8,645 bases of DNA from Oscillospiraceae bacterium (lineage in GTDB: Bacteria > Bacillota > Clostridia > Oscillospirales > Ruminococcaceae). The stretch covers positions 1 through 8,645 of the forward strand of contig WRLS01000089.1 in NCBI GenBank assembly GCA_009776345.1, written 5' to 3'. Made by a program: the position numbers and the translations under genes. The notes beneath the pieces were generated by a model. It was not told where the DNA came from. It did not search any database and worked only from the letters and a program-made list of their open reading frames with translations. Shown in pieces: positions 1 through 5,513 of the stretch (position 1 is the stretch's first letter; the number at the start of each line of letters is the position of its first letter).

Positions 1-110
1 ATGAAGGGCACAAGGCTATGCGGCTTGTCGAAATGGGGGTCCGGGGTCTCCCCGGCGCGTTTTGGTTACTTTGCCGCGTTGCAAAGTAACTGCCCCCGCG
101 GCATGAGCGG
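1..110 (+). repeat. Double-hairpin interspersed repeat, copy 1
   Basis: This stretch is about 75-80 percent identical to 5710-5814, so it is one copy of a dispersed repeat; the left edge may extend beyond the window. It holds two hairpins in a row. The first is CCGGGG-TCT-CCCCGG at 41-55, a 6-bp stem with a three-base loop. The second is GTTACTTTGC (65-74) paired with GCAAAGTAAC (81-90), a 10-bp stem with a six-base loop. In the second copy the second stem has different bases but remains fully paired. No transposase or credible gene lies here. Short open frames (for example 18-89) exist but have no ribosome binding site and are not called. Confidence 0.75.
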
Positions 111-142
111 TGAAAAATAACCGAAGATAAAATCGTGTTAAA

Positions 143-190
143 AACCACCCCGTCCGGCTACGCCGTCCACCCCTCCAAGGAGGGGAATTT
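143..190 (+). repeat. Variable-hairpin repeat module (C-type), copy 1
   Basis: The module reads as a constant left part (ACCACCCCGTC), a small palindrome (CGGC-TAC-GCCG at 155-165), and a constant right part with the hairpin CCCCTCC-AA-GGAGGGG (170-185) ending in AATTT. The same frame recurs, with a different inner palindrome, at 1800-1860, 1914-1973 (reverse), 5914-5957 and 8567-8612 (reverse). No T-run follows the hairpin, so it is not a typical intrinsic terminator. No protein is encoded. Confidence 0.7.
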
Positions 191-217
191 ACGGGCGGGG
201 ATGGAACCCCGCCCCTA
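191..217 (+). repeat. GC-rich hairpin repeat (B-type), copy 1
   Basis: GGGCGGGG (193-200) pairs with CCCCGCCC (207-214) around the six-base loop ATGGAA, followed by CTA. An identical hairpin lies at 4349-4370, and relatives with other stems occur at 2085-2100, 4249-4267, 4303-4324 and 5959-5977. On the opposite strand the loop reads TTCCAT, and this loop is shared by copies whose stems differ. Confidence 0.7.
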
Positions 218-272
218 CATCCCTTCCTAAATTCTGAATCCTAAATCCTAAAACCTGCCGAAGGCAAAACAC
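218..272 (+). repeat. Half copy of the heptamer repeat, joined to the end of the 1800-1973 element
   Basis: From about 222 the sequence runs in 7-base steps of CCTAAAT / CCTAAAA type and ends in CCTGC, matching the right arm of the fuller elements at 1981-2076 and 5821-5913. The left arm is missing. The final 20 bases (253-272, CCTGCCGAAGGCAAAACACC) are the reverse complement of the junction at the right end of the nested inverted repeat around 1967-1986. The stretch is therefore a chimera of two repeat ends placed directly before the recF ribosome binding site. Confidence 0.65.
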
Positions 273-278
273 CGGATT

Positions 279-294
279 GAGGTCACAAAAAGTG
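279..294 (+). promoter_or_regulatory. recF ribosome binding site and GTG start
   Basis: GAGGT (279-283) sits eight bases before a GTG at 292-294. The in-frame TTG at 277 overlaps this site itself and would add five residues (MRSQK) not typical of RecF, whose N-terminus usually starts MKI-x-K-L. This decides the start at 292. No convincing -35/-10 pair is visible in the repeat-filled 290 bases upstream; transcription may come from dnaN or other genes left of the window. Confidence 0.75.
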
Positions 295-1395
295 AAAATC
301 AACAAACTCCGCCTCTACAACTACAGAAATATCACCGCCATGGAATTAGTTCCGGGAAATGGGGCTAATATCATATATGGGGACAACGCGCAGGGGAAGA
401 CAAATATCCTTGAGGCAATCTGGCTCTTTTCCGGCGCAAAAAGCTTCCGCGGCGCAAAAGACACAGACCTTCTGCGTTTCGGGCAAAAAAACTGCTCCAT
501 AAACATGGATTTCACGGCGGGCGGCAGGGGGCAAACAGCGGCAATAACAGTAGAAGGCAGTGTAAAAACAGCATCCCTCAACGGCATAAAGCTCGCGGGG
601 GCGGCAAAGCTTGCCGGGCAGTTCTGCGCGGTGCTGTTCTCGCCCGACCATTTGCTGCTGGTAAAGCACGGGCCGGAATACCGCAGAAAGCTCATGGACG
701 AGTCACTTTCACAGGCATACCCGAAATACGGCGCGGTGCTGGACAGCTACCAAAGGATACTGAAACAGCGCGCAAGGCTGCTAAAGGATGTTACAATGAA
801 TACATCGCTTTTTGACCTGCTGGATGTCTGGGACAAAAGCCTGATAGACTACGCCGCGTACATCACGGTAATCAGGGCGGCGTATATAAACAGGCTCACA
901 GAACACGCGCGGGAAATCTATTCCGGGATCTCGGGCGGCAAAGAAAAACTCGAAATAAAATATAGATTCAGCGGCGGTCCGACACAGGCGTCCTCACGGC
1001 AGGAGATGAGGGAATATTTAGAGCAGGCGGTAAAAAAAGCGCGGCGGGAGGATATCGCGCAGGGCAGGACCACAATCGGCCCGCACAGGGACGATTTAGA
1101 TATCACAATCGGTAATGCGGCGGCAAGAAGCTTCAGCTCACAGGGCCAGCAGAGAAGCTGCGTCCTCGCATTAAAACTCGCGGAATGTGCGCTGCTCGAA
1201 GAGAGAAGCGGCGAAGCCCCAACAGTCCTGCTCGACGATGTAATGAGCGAGCTTGACGAAAGCCGCCGCGCCTACCTTCTCAACAAACTGCACAACAAGC
1301 AGGTGGTAATAACCTGCTGCGATGTGTCCATGTTCTCGGGAATGGCGGACGGGGAGGTTTATAACGTGAAAAACGGCAGCTTAATTGAGAATTGA
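292..1395 (+). CDS. recF: DNA replication and repair protein RecF
   Basis: RecF is a cytoplasmic SMC/ABC-type ATPase that works with RecO and RecR to load RecA at single-strand gaps and stalled forks. With the GTG start the protein has 367 residues, the usual family length. The Walker A motif GDNAQGKT lies at residues 30-37, the ABC signature SQGQQRS at about 283-289, and Walker B TVLLDDVMSELD carries the paired acidic residues at 315-316 followed by the D-loop. The N-terminal wording KLRLYNYRNI is typical of the family. The next gene is remB and then gyrB, the standard Bacillota order. The last codons (LIEN, stop) come from the left arm of a repeat element starting at 1381, so the natural C-terminus may have been altered slightly. 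Identification is firm. Confidence 0.97.
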   Translation: MKINKLRLYNYRNITAMELVPGNGANIIYGDNAQGKTNILEAIWLFSGAKSFRGAKDTDLLRFGQKNCSINMDFTAGGRGQTAAITVEGSVKTASLNGIKLAGAAKLAGQFCAVLFSPDHLLLVKHGPEYRRKLMDESLSQAYPKYGAVLDSYQRILKQRARLLKDVTMNTSLFDLLDVWDKSLIDYAAYITVIRAAYINRLTEHAREIYSGISGGKEKLEIKYRFSGGPTQASSRQEMREYLEQAVKKARREDIAQGRTTIGPHRDDLDITIGNAAARSFSSQGQQRSCVLALKLAECALLEERSGEAPTVLLDDVMSELDESRRAYLLNKLHNKQVVITCCDVSMFSGMADGEVYNVKNGSLIEN

Positions 1396-1500
1396 AAATT
1401 GAGAATTGAAAATTACGGTATCGCTACGCGATATTTTCTAAATTCGTCCGCGTATGCGGACACCTTCATTATCCATTCTCCATTATCAATTCTCAATTAA
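1381..1500 (+). repeat. Inverted-repeat element overlapping the recF stop codon
   Basis: The 15 bases at 1381-1395 (TTAATTGAGAATTGA) are the exact reverse complement of 1486-1500. Inside the left arm the unit GAGAATTGAAAATT is repeated in tandem with a 14-base period; the right arm is a diverged inverted version. Between the arms are two small hairpins: TATCGC-TAC-GCGATA (1419-1433) and GTCCGC-GTAT-GCGGAC (1446-1461). The element supplies the last four recF codons and its TGA, and it ends immediately before the remB ribosome binding site. It encodes nothing itself and resembles a miniature inverted-repeat element. Confidence 0.7.
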
Positions 1501-1517
1501 AGAAAGGTGTTTTCGCT

Positions 1518-1769
1518 TTGTATTTATACCTCGGCAGCGAAACCGTAATAAACACAAAAGACATCATAGGCATATTCGACCTTGACAACGCCTCCACCAC
1601 GCGCGCCACAAAGCTTTATCTAACGGCAGCACAGCGCAACGGCGCGGTTGTCAACGTAACGGACGACCTGCCGAAAAGCTTTGTTGTCTGCGAAAAAAAC
1701 AGCAGGCCAAAAGTCTATCTCTCACAAATCTCCCCCGCCACGCTGAAAAAGAGGATGAGATATCCTTAA
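1518..1769 (+). CDS. remB: RemB-like extracellular matrix regulatory protein (DUF370 family, YaaB)
   Basis: This is an 83-residue protein beginning MYLYLGSETVINTKDIIGIF, closely resembling the start of B. subtilis RemB (YaaB, about 81 residues), with the family ending of serine/threonine then LKKR (here PATLKKRMRYP). In B. subtilis RemA and RemB are small DNA-binding regulators needed for biofilm matrix gene expression; whether that role holds here is inference. The position between recF and gyrB is exactly that of yaaB. The start is TTG at 1518, supported by AGAAAGGTG (1501-1509) eight bases upstream and by the matching N-terminus. No membrane segment or signal peptide is visible. It is separated from recF by a 120-bp repeat, so cotranscription would have to read through that structure. 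Confidence 0.88.
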   Translation: MYLYLGSETVINTKDIIGIFDLDNASTTRATKLYLTAAQRNGAVVNVTDDLPKSFVVCEKNSRPKVYLSQISPATLKKRMRYP

Positions 1770-1784
1770 AAGCTGCGGAAGGCA

Positions 1785-1803
1785 AAATACCAAAATACCA
1801 AAA
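1785..1803 (+). repeat. Short tandem AAAATACC repeat
   Basis: AAAATACC occurs twice in tandem with a further AAAACACC, an 8-base period, beginning about 16 bases after the remB stop codon. It runs directly into the left end of the 1800-1973 nested inverted repeat. Similar A-rich short-period repeats follow recF, gyrB, hepT and gyrA. Confidence 0.5.
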
Positions 1804-1973
1804 CACCCGTCTTCAAAGCGGCTTGCCGCTTTGAAGACACCCTCTTTAAAAAAGAGGGTACGTCCTACGGTTGCTTTGCGATTTTTAATGAAAGAATATA
1901 TCTTATTGTAGCTTTACCCTCTTTTTTAAAGAGGGTGGCGCGAAGTGATTTATCGCTTCGTGACGGGTGTTTT
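1800..1973. repeat. 174-bp nested inverted repeat, MITE-like
   Basis: The terminal 12 bases AAAACACCCGTC (1800-1811) are the exact reverse complement of 1962-1973. Each arm then carries a palindrome of its own: a perfect 14-bp stem at 1809-1822/1825-1838 on the left and an 8-bp stem with one G-T pair at 1941-1948/1953-1960 on the right. Each arm also has an inner hairpin ACCCTCTTT / AAAGAGGGT with a three-base loop (1839-1859 and 1916-1936). The arms are reverse complements at their constant parts but not in the palindromes. The 55-base centre (1861-1915) is AT-rich and non-coding. The shape suggests two C-type modules in opposite orientation, or a miniature mobile element. No target-site duplication is obvious. 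Confidence 0.7.
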
Positions 1974-1980
1974 GCCTTCG

Positions 1981-2076
1981 GCAGGATTTAGGTTTCAGGA
2001 AATAAGGATTCAAGGAAGGGAAGAAAATATATGTTTCGTCCTTTTCCTAAAACCTGAAACCTAAATCCTAAAACCT
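1981..2076. repeat. Heptamer-repeat hairpin element, full copy
   Basis: The left arm AGGATTTAGGTTTCAGG (1983-1999) is a perfect 17-base inverted match to 2053-2069. The arms advance in 7-base units (AGGATTT, AGGTTTC on one side; CCTAAAA, CCTGAAA, CCTAAAT, CCTAAAA on the other) and both ends are GCAGG/CCTGC. The centre contains AAGGAAG... and TCGTCCTTTTCCT, shared with the copies at 4105-4182 and 5821-5913. It is non-coding and could form a long hairpin in RNA or as a cruciform. Confidence 0.75.
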
Positions 2077-2080
2077 GCGA

Positions 2081-2103
2081 AGCCCGGGGTTCCATCCCCG
2101 ACC
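2081..2103. repeat. B-type hairpin, short version
   Basis: CGGGG (2085-2089) and CCCCG (2096-2100) enclose the conserved loop TTCCAT. The stem is 5 bp against 8 bp in the copies at 193-214 and 4349-4370. It lies between the heptamer element and the gyrB ribosome binding site. Confidence 0.55.
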
Positions 2104-2149
2104 GCGAATATACGATTCAACTTATAAAGAAGGGGCAAGGCAAACAAAC

Positions 2150-4099
2150 ATGTCTGAAAACACACAAACACAGGACCGCGAAATAACCGGCTACGACGCC
2201 TCCGATATCCAGGTACTCGAAGGCCTGGAGGCTGTCCGCAAACGCCCGGGGATGTATATCGGCAGTACGGGGGAGCGCGGGCTTCATCACCTTGTGTATG
2301 AGATTGTAGACAATTCCATCGACGAGGCGCTTGCCGGGCGCTGCGACAGGATCGAGGTCAAACTCCTCCCAGGCGATATCGTCGTTGTGTCGGACAACGG
2401 CAGCGGCATACCGGTTGGCATCCAGCAGCAGACAGGCTTGCCGGCGGTTACGGTCGTGTTTACCGTCCTTCACGCAGGCGGGAAATTTGGCGGCGGCGGA
2501 TACAATTATTCAGGCGGGCTGCACGGTGTCGGCGCGTCTGTTGTAAACGCGCTGTCCGAATGGCTGGAGGTCGAGGTCTGCGACGGCAAGCACCGCTATT
2601 ACCAGCGGTTTGAGCGCGGGACTCAAGTAGCCGATTTAGCCGTGATCGGAGAAACCGACAAAAAAGGCACAAAGGTCGCGTTTAAGCCCGACCCGGAAAT
2701 TTTTGAAGGCACGGAATTCAACCACAGCACCTTGCTGGAAAGGCTGCGCGAGCAGGCATTTTTAAACGCAGGGGTGAATATCATCATCGCGGATGAGCGC
2801 GAAACGGGCGAGCCTTTGGTGACACAGCTTATGTACGAGGGCGGGATCGTCAGCTATGTTGACCATCTCCACAAACGCAGGGACGCGAATGTCCTGCACA
2901 GCAAGGTCATACATTTTTCCACAGCGAACATACACGGCGGTGGAGAAGTTGCCATGCAGTACAACGATTCCTACAACAACGTGATATATTCCTTCGCGAA
3001 CAATATACACACGGGCGACGGCGGCACGCACGAGATCGGCTTCAAAAACGCGCTTACCCGCGTGATGAACGACTACGCCCGCAAAAACGGCATCCTAAAA
3101 GAAAAAGACCCTAACCTTTCCGGCGACGATGTCCGCGAAGGCCTTACCGCGATCGTGTCCGTAAAATTGCAGGACGCGCAGTTTGAAGGCCAGACCAAGG
3201 GCAAGCTGGGCAATACGGAAATGCGCGCGCTTGTAGAAGGCATGACCTATGATAAGCTCACGACTTATTTCGAGGAAAACCCGTCCGTCGCAAAAGCGAT
3301 CCTGGAAAAAGCACAGGGCGCTTTCCGCGCGCGGGAGGCCGCAAAAAAAGCAAGGGAGCTTACACGCAGGAAGTCTGTGCTGGAATCGGGCTCGCTCCCC
3401 GGTACGCTCTCGGACTGCATCAACAAAGACAATGTAGACACGGAAATATATATCGTGGAGGGCATCTCCGCGGGCGGCTCGGCAAAATCCGGGCGCGACA
3501 GGACCTTCCAGGCGATACTGCCGCTTAGGGGCAAGGTCCTCAACGTGGAAAAATCCAGGCTCGACAAGGTCTACAGCAATGAGCTTCTCATGCCCATGAT
3601 CACGGCGCTGGGCTGCGGCATAGGCGACGACTTCGACCTTGAGAACCTGCGCTACGGCAAAATAATTTTAATGGCGGACGCGGATGTTGACGGCTCGCAT
3701 ATCCGCACGCTGCTGCTTACGTTTTTGTTTAGGTTTATGCGGCCGCTGGTGGACGCGGGCCATGTGTTTATCGCGCAGCCGCCGCTTTACAGGATCGGCA
3801 AGGGCAAAACAATACGCTACGCCTACAACGAGCGCGAGCGCGAAAAATACACCGCCGAGCTAAACCCGGAGGGCACCGCAAGGCTGGATGTCCAGCGCTA
3901 CAAGGGCCTTGGCGAGATGGACGCGGAACAGCTTTGGGACACAACAATGAACCCCGAAAACCGCGTTATCCTGCAAGTTACGCTAAGCGACGCGGCCGAG
4001 GCCGACGAAATTTTCACAATCCTCATGGGCGAAAAAGTCCAGCCCAGAAGGGAATTTATAGAAACCAACGCACGGTATGTGAAGAATCTTGATATATAG
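2150..4099 (+). CDS. gyrB: DNA gyrase subunit B
   Basis: GyrB is the ATPase subunit of the A2B2 gyrase, which introduces negative supercoils. The 649-residue length is typical of Gram-positive GyrB. The GHKL ATPase domain (about 1-225) has the catalytic Glu51 and Mg-binding Asn55 in YEIVDNSIDEA and the lid YSGGLHGVG at 120-128. The QTK loop lysine is Lys350. The TOPRIM domain has Glu437, then MADADVDGSH with Asp510, Asp512 and Asp514, and the RYKGLGEMD signature lies at 583-591. The ATG start at 2150 follows AAGAAGGGG (2127-2135) and a nearer AAGG (2137-2140). One oddity: the usual EGDSAGGSAK motif reads EGISAGGSAK, so Ile439 replaces the aspartate equivalent to E. coli Asp426, a known quinolone-resistance position. 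Catalytic residues are otherwise intact. Confidence 0.98.
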   Translation: MSENTQTQDREITGYDASDIQVLEGLEAVRKRPGMYIGSTGERGLHHLVYEIVDNSIDEALAGRCDRIEVKLLPGDIVVVSDNGSGIPVGIQQQTGLPAVTVVFTVLHAGGKFGGGGYNYSGGLHGVGASVVNALSEWLEVEVCDGKHRYYQRFERGTQVADLAVIGETDKKGTKVAFKPDPEIFEGTEFNHSTLLERLREQAFLNAGVNIIIADERETGEPLVTQLMYEGGIVSYVDHLHKRRDANVLHSKVIHFSTANIHGGGEVAMQYNDSYNNVIYSFANNIHTGDGGTHEIGFKNALTRVMNDYARKNGILKEKDPNLSGDDVREGLTAIVSVKLQDAQFEGQTKGKLGNTEMRALVEGMTYDKLTTYFEENPSVAKAILEKAQGAFRAREAAKKARELTRRKSVLESGSLPGTLSDCINKDNVDTEIYIVEGISAGGSAKSGRDRTFQAILPLRGKVLNVEKSRLDKVYSNELLMPMITALGCGIGDDFDLENLRYGKIILMADADVDGSHIRTLLLTFLFRFMRPLVDAGHVFIAQPPLYRIGKGKTIRYAYNEREREKYTAELNPEGTARLDVQRYKGLGEMDAEQLWDTTMNPENRVILQVTLSDAAEADEIFTILMGEKVQPRREFIETNARYVKNLDI

Positions 4100-4104
4100 C
4101 CTTA

Positions 4105-4182
4105 CGGCAGGAATAAGGTTTTAGGTTTTAGGATTTAGGAAAGGAAGAAAATTGATGTATCATCCTTTTCCTAAAACCTGCG
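4105..4182. repeat. Heptamer-repeat hairpin element, shortened right arm
   Basis: It starts six bases after the gyrB stop. The left arm runs CGGCAGGAATAAGG then AGGTTTT, AGGTTTT, AGGATTT in 7-base steps. The right arm has a single unit CCTTTTCCTAAAACCTGC (4164-4181). The middle (AAATTGATGTATCATCC) matches the pattern of the centre at 5821-5913. Relative to 1981-2076 two right-arm heptamers are missing, as expected if units are gained and lost by slippage. Confidence 0.7.
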
Positions 4183-4189
4183 CAGCAGC

Positions 4190-4219
4190 GTAGGGGACGG
4201 CGTCCTCGACGTCCCGAAA
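4190..4219 (+). repeat. B-type hairpin array, unit 1
   Basis: After GTAGGG, GGGACG (4194-4199) can pair with CGTCCC (4210-4215). An alternative pairing GGACG-G-CGTCC (4195-4205) is also perfect, so the unit has two mutually exclusive folds. It ends CCCGAAATT like unit 2. Confidence 0.5.
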
Positions 4220-4245
4220 TTAAAATTAAAATCATATGTGTGCCG

Positions 4246-4272
4246 TAGGGGCGGCAATCTGCCGCCCGAAAT
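4246..4272 (+). repeat. B-type hairpin array, unit 2
   Basis: GGGCGGCA (4249-4256) pairs perfectly with TGCCGCCC (4260-4267) around loop ATC, preceded by GTAG and followed by GAAATT. The flanks match unit 1 while the stem sequence differs. A frame starting at 4236 and running through this array into the antitoxin start region is repeat-derived and is not a gene. Confidence 0.6.
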
Positions 4273-4298
4273 TACCACAATGCTATATTCAATGCACT

Positions 4299-4329
4299 GT
4301 AGGGTCGGGCTTCCATGCCCGACCGCAGG
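4299..4329 (+). repeat. B-type hairpin array, unit 3
   Basis: After GTAG, GGTCGGGC (4303-4310) pairs perfectly with GCCCGACC (4317-4324) around the loop TTCCAT. The loop is the same as in the units at 193-214 (opposite strand), 2085-2100 and 4349-4370 (opposite strand), but the 8-bp stem is different. Confidence 0.65.
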
Positions 4330-4346
4330 ATATTCGTTACGCTTTG

Positions 4347-4398
4347 ACGGGCGGGGATGGAACCCCGCCCCTACGGTCTTACGGCGGGATTAAGGAAG
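4347..4398 (+). repeat. B-type hairpin plus GGATTAAGGAAG tail; left flank of the toxin-antitoxin island
   Basis: GGGCGGGG (4349-4356) pairs with CCCCGCCC (4363-4370), loop ATGGAA, followed by CTACGG and then a tail ending GGGATTAAGGAAG. The whole 52-base block recurs in the same orientation at 5957-6004 with a shortened hairpin. The two copies bracket the toxin-antitoxin genes as direct repeats. Confidence 0.65.
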
Positions 4399-4412
4399 GG
4401 AAAAATAATATA

Positions 4413-4454
4413 TTGGCAATGCATACACATTGTGATATAATAAAGCTAAAGGAG
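4413..4454 (+). promoter_or_regulatory. Near-consensus housekeeping promoter, possible operator and RBS for the RelB-like antitoxin
   Basis: TTGGCA (4413-4418) and TATAAT (4436-4441) are separated by 17 bases, with TGA just before the -10 giving an extended -10. A start of transcription near 4448 is expected. AAAGGAG (4448-4454) lies ten bases before the ATG at 4465, so the leader would be very short. The spacer contains the perfect palindrome CACA-T-TGTG (4426-4434), a plausible operator for autorepression by the ribbon-helix-helix antitoxin; the operator role is inference. Confidence 0.7.
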
Positions 4455-4464
4455 TTGATACTAT

Positions 4465-4770
4465 ATGAAAACCGCAAATTATAACATCCGTATTGACCCT
4501 GTTATAAAAACTAAGGCGGAAAAAACCTTTGCTGAATTTGGGCTTAATTTAAGCGAAGCCATAAATGTCTTTTTGCATATGTCTATCAAACAATGCGGCT
4601 TCCCGTTTGAAATCCGTGAACCAAAATTAAAGGCCGAAACCCTGCTGGCTATGCAGGAAACTCAGCAGATTTTAAGCGATTACGAAAACGGGCTGCGCAC
4701 TGCCCGGCAGTTCACCAACGCAAAAGAGATGTTTGAAGCGATGGATTTAGAGGACAAAGTTAATTTATAA
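4465..4770 (+). CDS. RelB/DinJ-family type II antitoxin, no adjacent toxin
   Basis: This 101-residue protein has the N-terminal ribbon-helix-helix wording of RelB/DinJ antitoxins: a beta strand NYNIRIDP (about 4-11), then helices with the family phrase GLNLSEAINVFLHMSI (about 27-42) and FPFEI. The C-terminal part (about 52-95), which in the family wraps around a YafQ/RelE-type toxin, ends in the typical KEMFEAMD phrase. Such proteins dimerise, bind the operator in their own promoter and neutralise an mRNA-cleaving toxin. Here only 98 bases follow before the next gene, and no RelE or YafQ remnant can be read there, so the antitoxin looks orphaned. It has its own strong promoter. Sequence is visibly AT-richer than the flanking gyrase genes, consistent with acquisition. 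Symbol left blank because RelB and DinJ cannot be separated here. Confidence 0.87.
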   Translation: MKTANYNIRIDPVIKTKAEKTFAEFGLNLSEAINVFLHMSIKQCGFPFEIREPKLKAETLLAMQETQQILSDYENGLRTARQFTNAKEMFEAMDLEDKVNL

Positions 4771-4779
4771 AATAAGCAA

Positions 4780-4801
4780 AAAAAGGCTAATCCTTGTTTT
4801 T
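4780..4801 (+). terminator. Weak hairpin with flanking A and T runs after the antitoxin gene
   Basis: An A-run and AAGG, a five-base loop CTAAT, then CCTTGTTTTT form a short, imperfect stem-loop followed by T residues, about 10 bases past the antitoxin stop. It could serve as an intrinsic terminator in either direction, but the stem core is only about 4 bp before a mismatch. Confidence 0.3.
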
Positions 4802-4868
4802 ACAGCAACCGGCACCCATGCGGATTTATTTGAATAGAATTTGGATAATAGCGGAGGAAAATAACACA

Positions 4869-5162
4869 ATGAACGACAGCATTGAAACAATTGCCGAAAA
4901 TGTATTGACGCAATATCCCGTGAAGCGGGCGGCGTTTTTCGGTTCAGCCGCGCGCGGGGATATGTCAATGCAAAGCGATATAGATATGCTGGTCGAATTT
5001 CTGCCCGGCTCCCGCGGGCTTGATTTTTTTGGGCTCAGGGCCGATTTGGAAGAAGCATTTGGCTGCCATGTAGATTTGATAACATGGAACGCCCTGTCAA
5101 AATCCAAACCCGGGTTCAAAAAGGCTGTTGAAAGCGAGGCAAGGCTGATTTATGGATACTAG
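4869..5162 (+). CDS. mntA: MntA-like minimal nucleotidyltransferase (antitoxin of a HepT/MntA module)
   Basis: The 97-residue protein is a minimal nucleotidyltransferase. The signature GSAARGDMSMQSDIDMLV starts at Gly25-Ser26, with metal-binding Asp37 and Asp39 and the third carboxylate Asp69 in HVDLI, so the active site appears complete. In characterised type VII systems MntA transfers AMP groups from ATP to a tyrosine of the HepT RNase and so silences it. The ATG at 4869 is chosen because GGAGG (4853-4857) lies 11 bases upstream; an in-frame extension back to 4794 lacks such a site and family similarity. The gene overlaps hepT by 11 bases, indicating coupled translation. No clear promoter is visible just upstream, so read-through from the antitoxin promoter is possible. 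Confidence 0.9.
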   Translation: MNDSIETIAENVLTQYPVKRAAFFGSAARGDMSMQSDIDMLVEFLPGSRGLDFFGLRADLEEAFGCHVDLITWNALSKSKPGFKKAVESEARLIYGY

Positions 5163-5505
5163 GGCGCGGAATATTTTAGAGCATATGCTGGACGATTGCC
5201 TGGATGTAATAAAGTTTACAGATGAAATTGAAAACGCAGAGGCCTTTGCCGCCAGCCGGCTTTACCGCAAAGCCATTGTCATGTCCATTTTAAATATCGG
5301 TGAGCTGGCAAAGATTCTCCCTTTAGAATTTAAATCAACATATAACGCCATTCCATGGAAGAAAATCGCGGGTATGCGGGATATCGCGGCACACGGTTAC
5401 CATACGATGGATGATGATATTATATGGGACGTAGCCATTCAATCAATCCCCGAATTAGCTGAATTTATACAGGAACGCTTGAAAGACGCCTATTTCTCAT
5501 TGTAG
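5152..5505 (+). CDS. hepT: HepT-like HEPN-domain RNase toxin (DUF86)
   Basis: The 117-residue, mostly helical protein has the HEPN RX4HXY motif as RDIAAHGY: Arg76, His81 and Tyr83. In the family Arg and His form the RNase active site of a HepT dimer, and the Tyr is the residue AMPylated by MntA. The preceding stretch NIGELAKILP and PWKKIAGMRD is typical of DUF86 proteins. The start overlaps the end of mntA by 11 bases, with AAGG about eight bases upstream inside mntA. All key residues are present, so the toxin is predicted to be active and dependent on its partner. Target RNA cannot be told from the sequence. The gene ends six bases before a repeat-filled gap that continues to gyrA. Confidence 0.9.
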   Translation: MDTRARNILEHMLDDCLDVIKFTDEIENAEAFAASRLYRKAIVMSILNIGELAKILPLEFKSTYNAIPWKKIAGMRDIAAHGYHTMDDDIIWDVAIQSIPELAEFIQERLKDAYFSL

Positions 5506-5513
5506 CTTTTAAA

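Noticed and set aside
18..89. Short frame MRLVEMGVRGLPGAF... in the double-hairpin repeat, also readable in copy 2 (5727-5810) with mostly similar first 15 codons.
   Set aside because: No ribosome binding site in either copy, the frames diverge and stop at different places, and the conservation is better explained by the two hairpins.
1469..1478. TTATCCATTC resembles a DnaA box (TTATCCACA).
   Set aside because: It differs at key positions and lies inside the arm of an inverted-repeat element; no cluster of boxes is present, so no origin is called here.
4236..4484. 82-codon forward frame between gyrB and the antitoxin gene.
   Set aside because: It runs through two hairpin units and the antitoxin promoter and overlaps the antitoxin start; its wording is repeat-derived, with no family likeness.
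4794..4868. 25-codon upstream extension of mntA.
   Set aside because: The extension lacks a ribosome binding site and family similarity, while the ATG at 4869 has a good GGAGG upstream.
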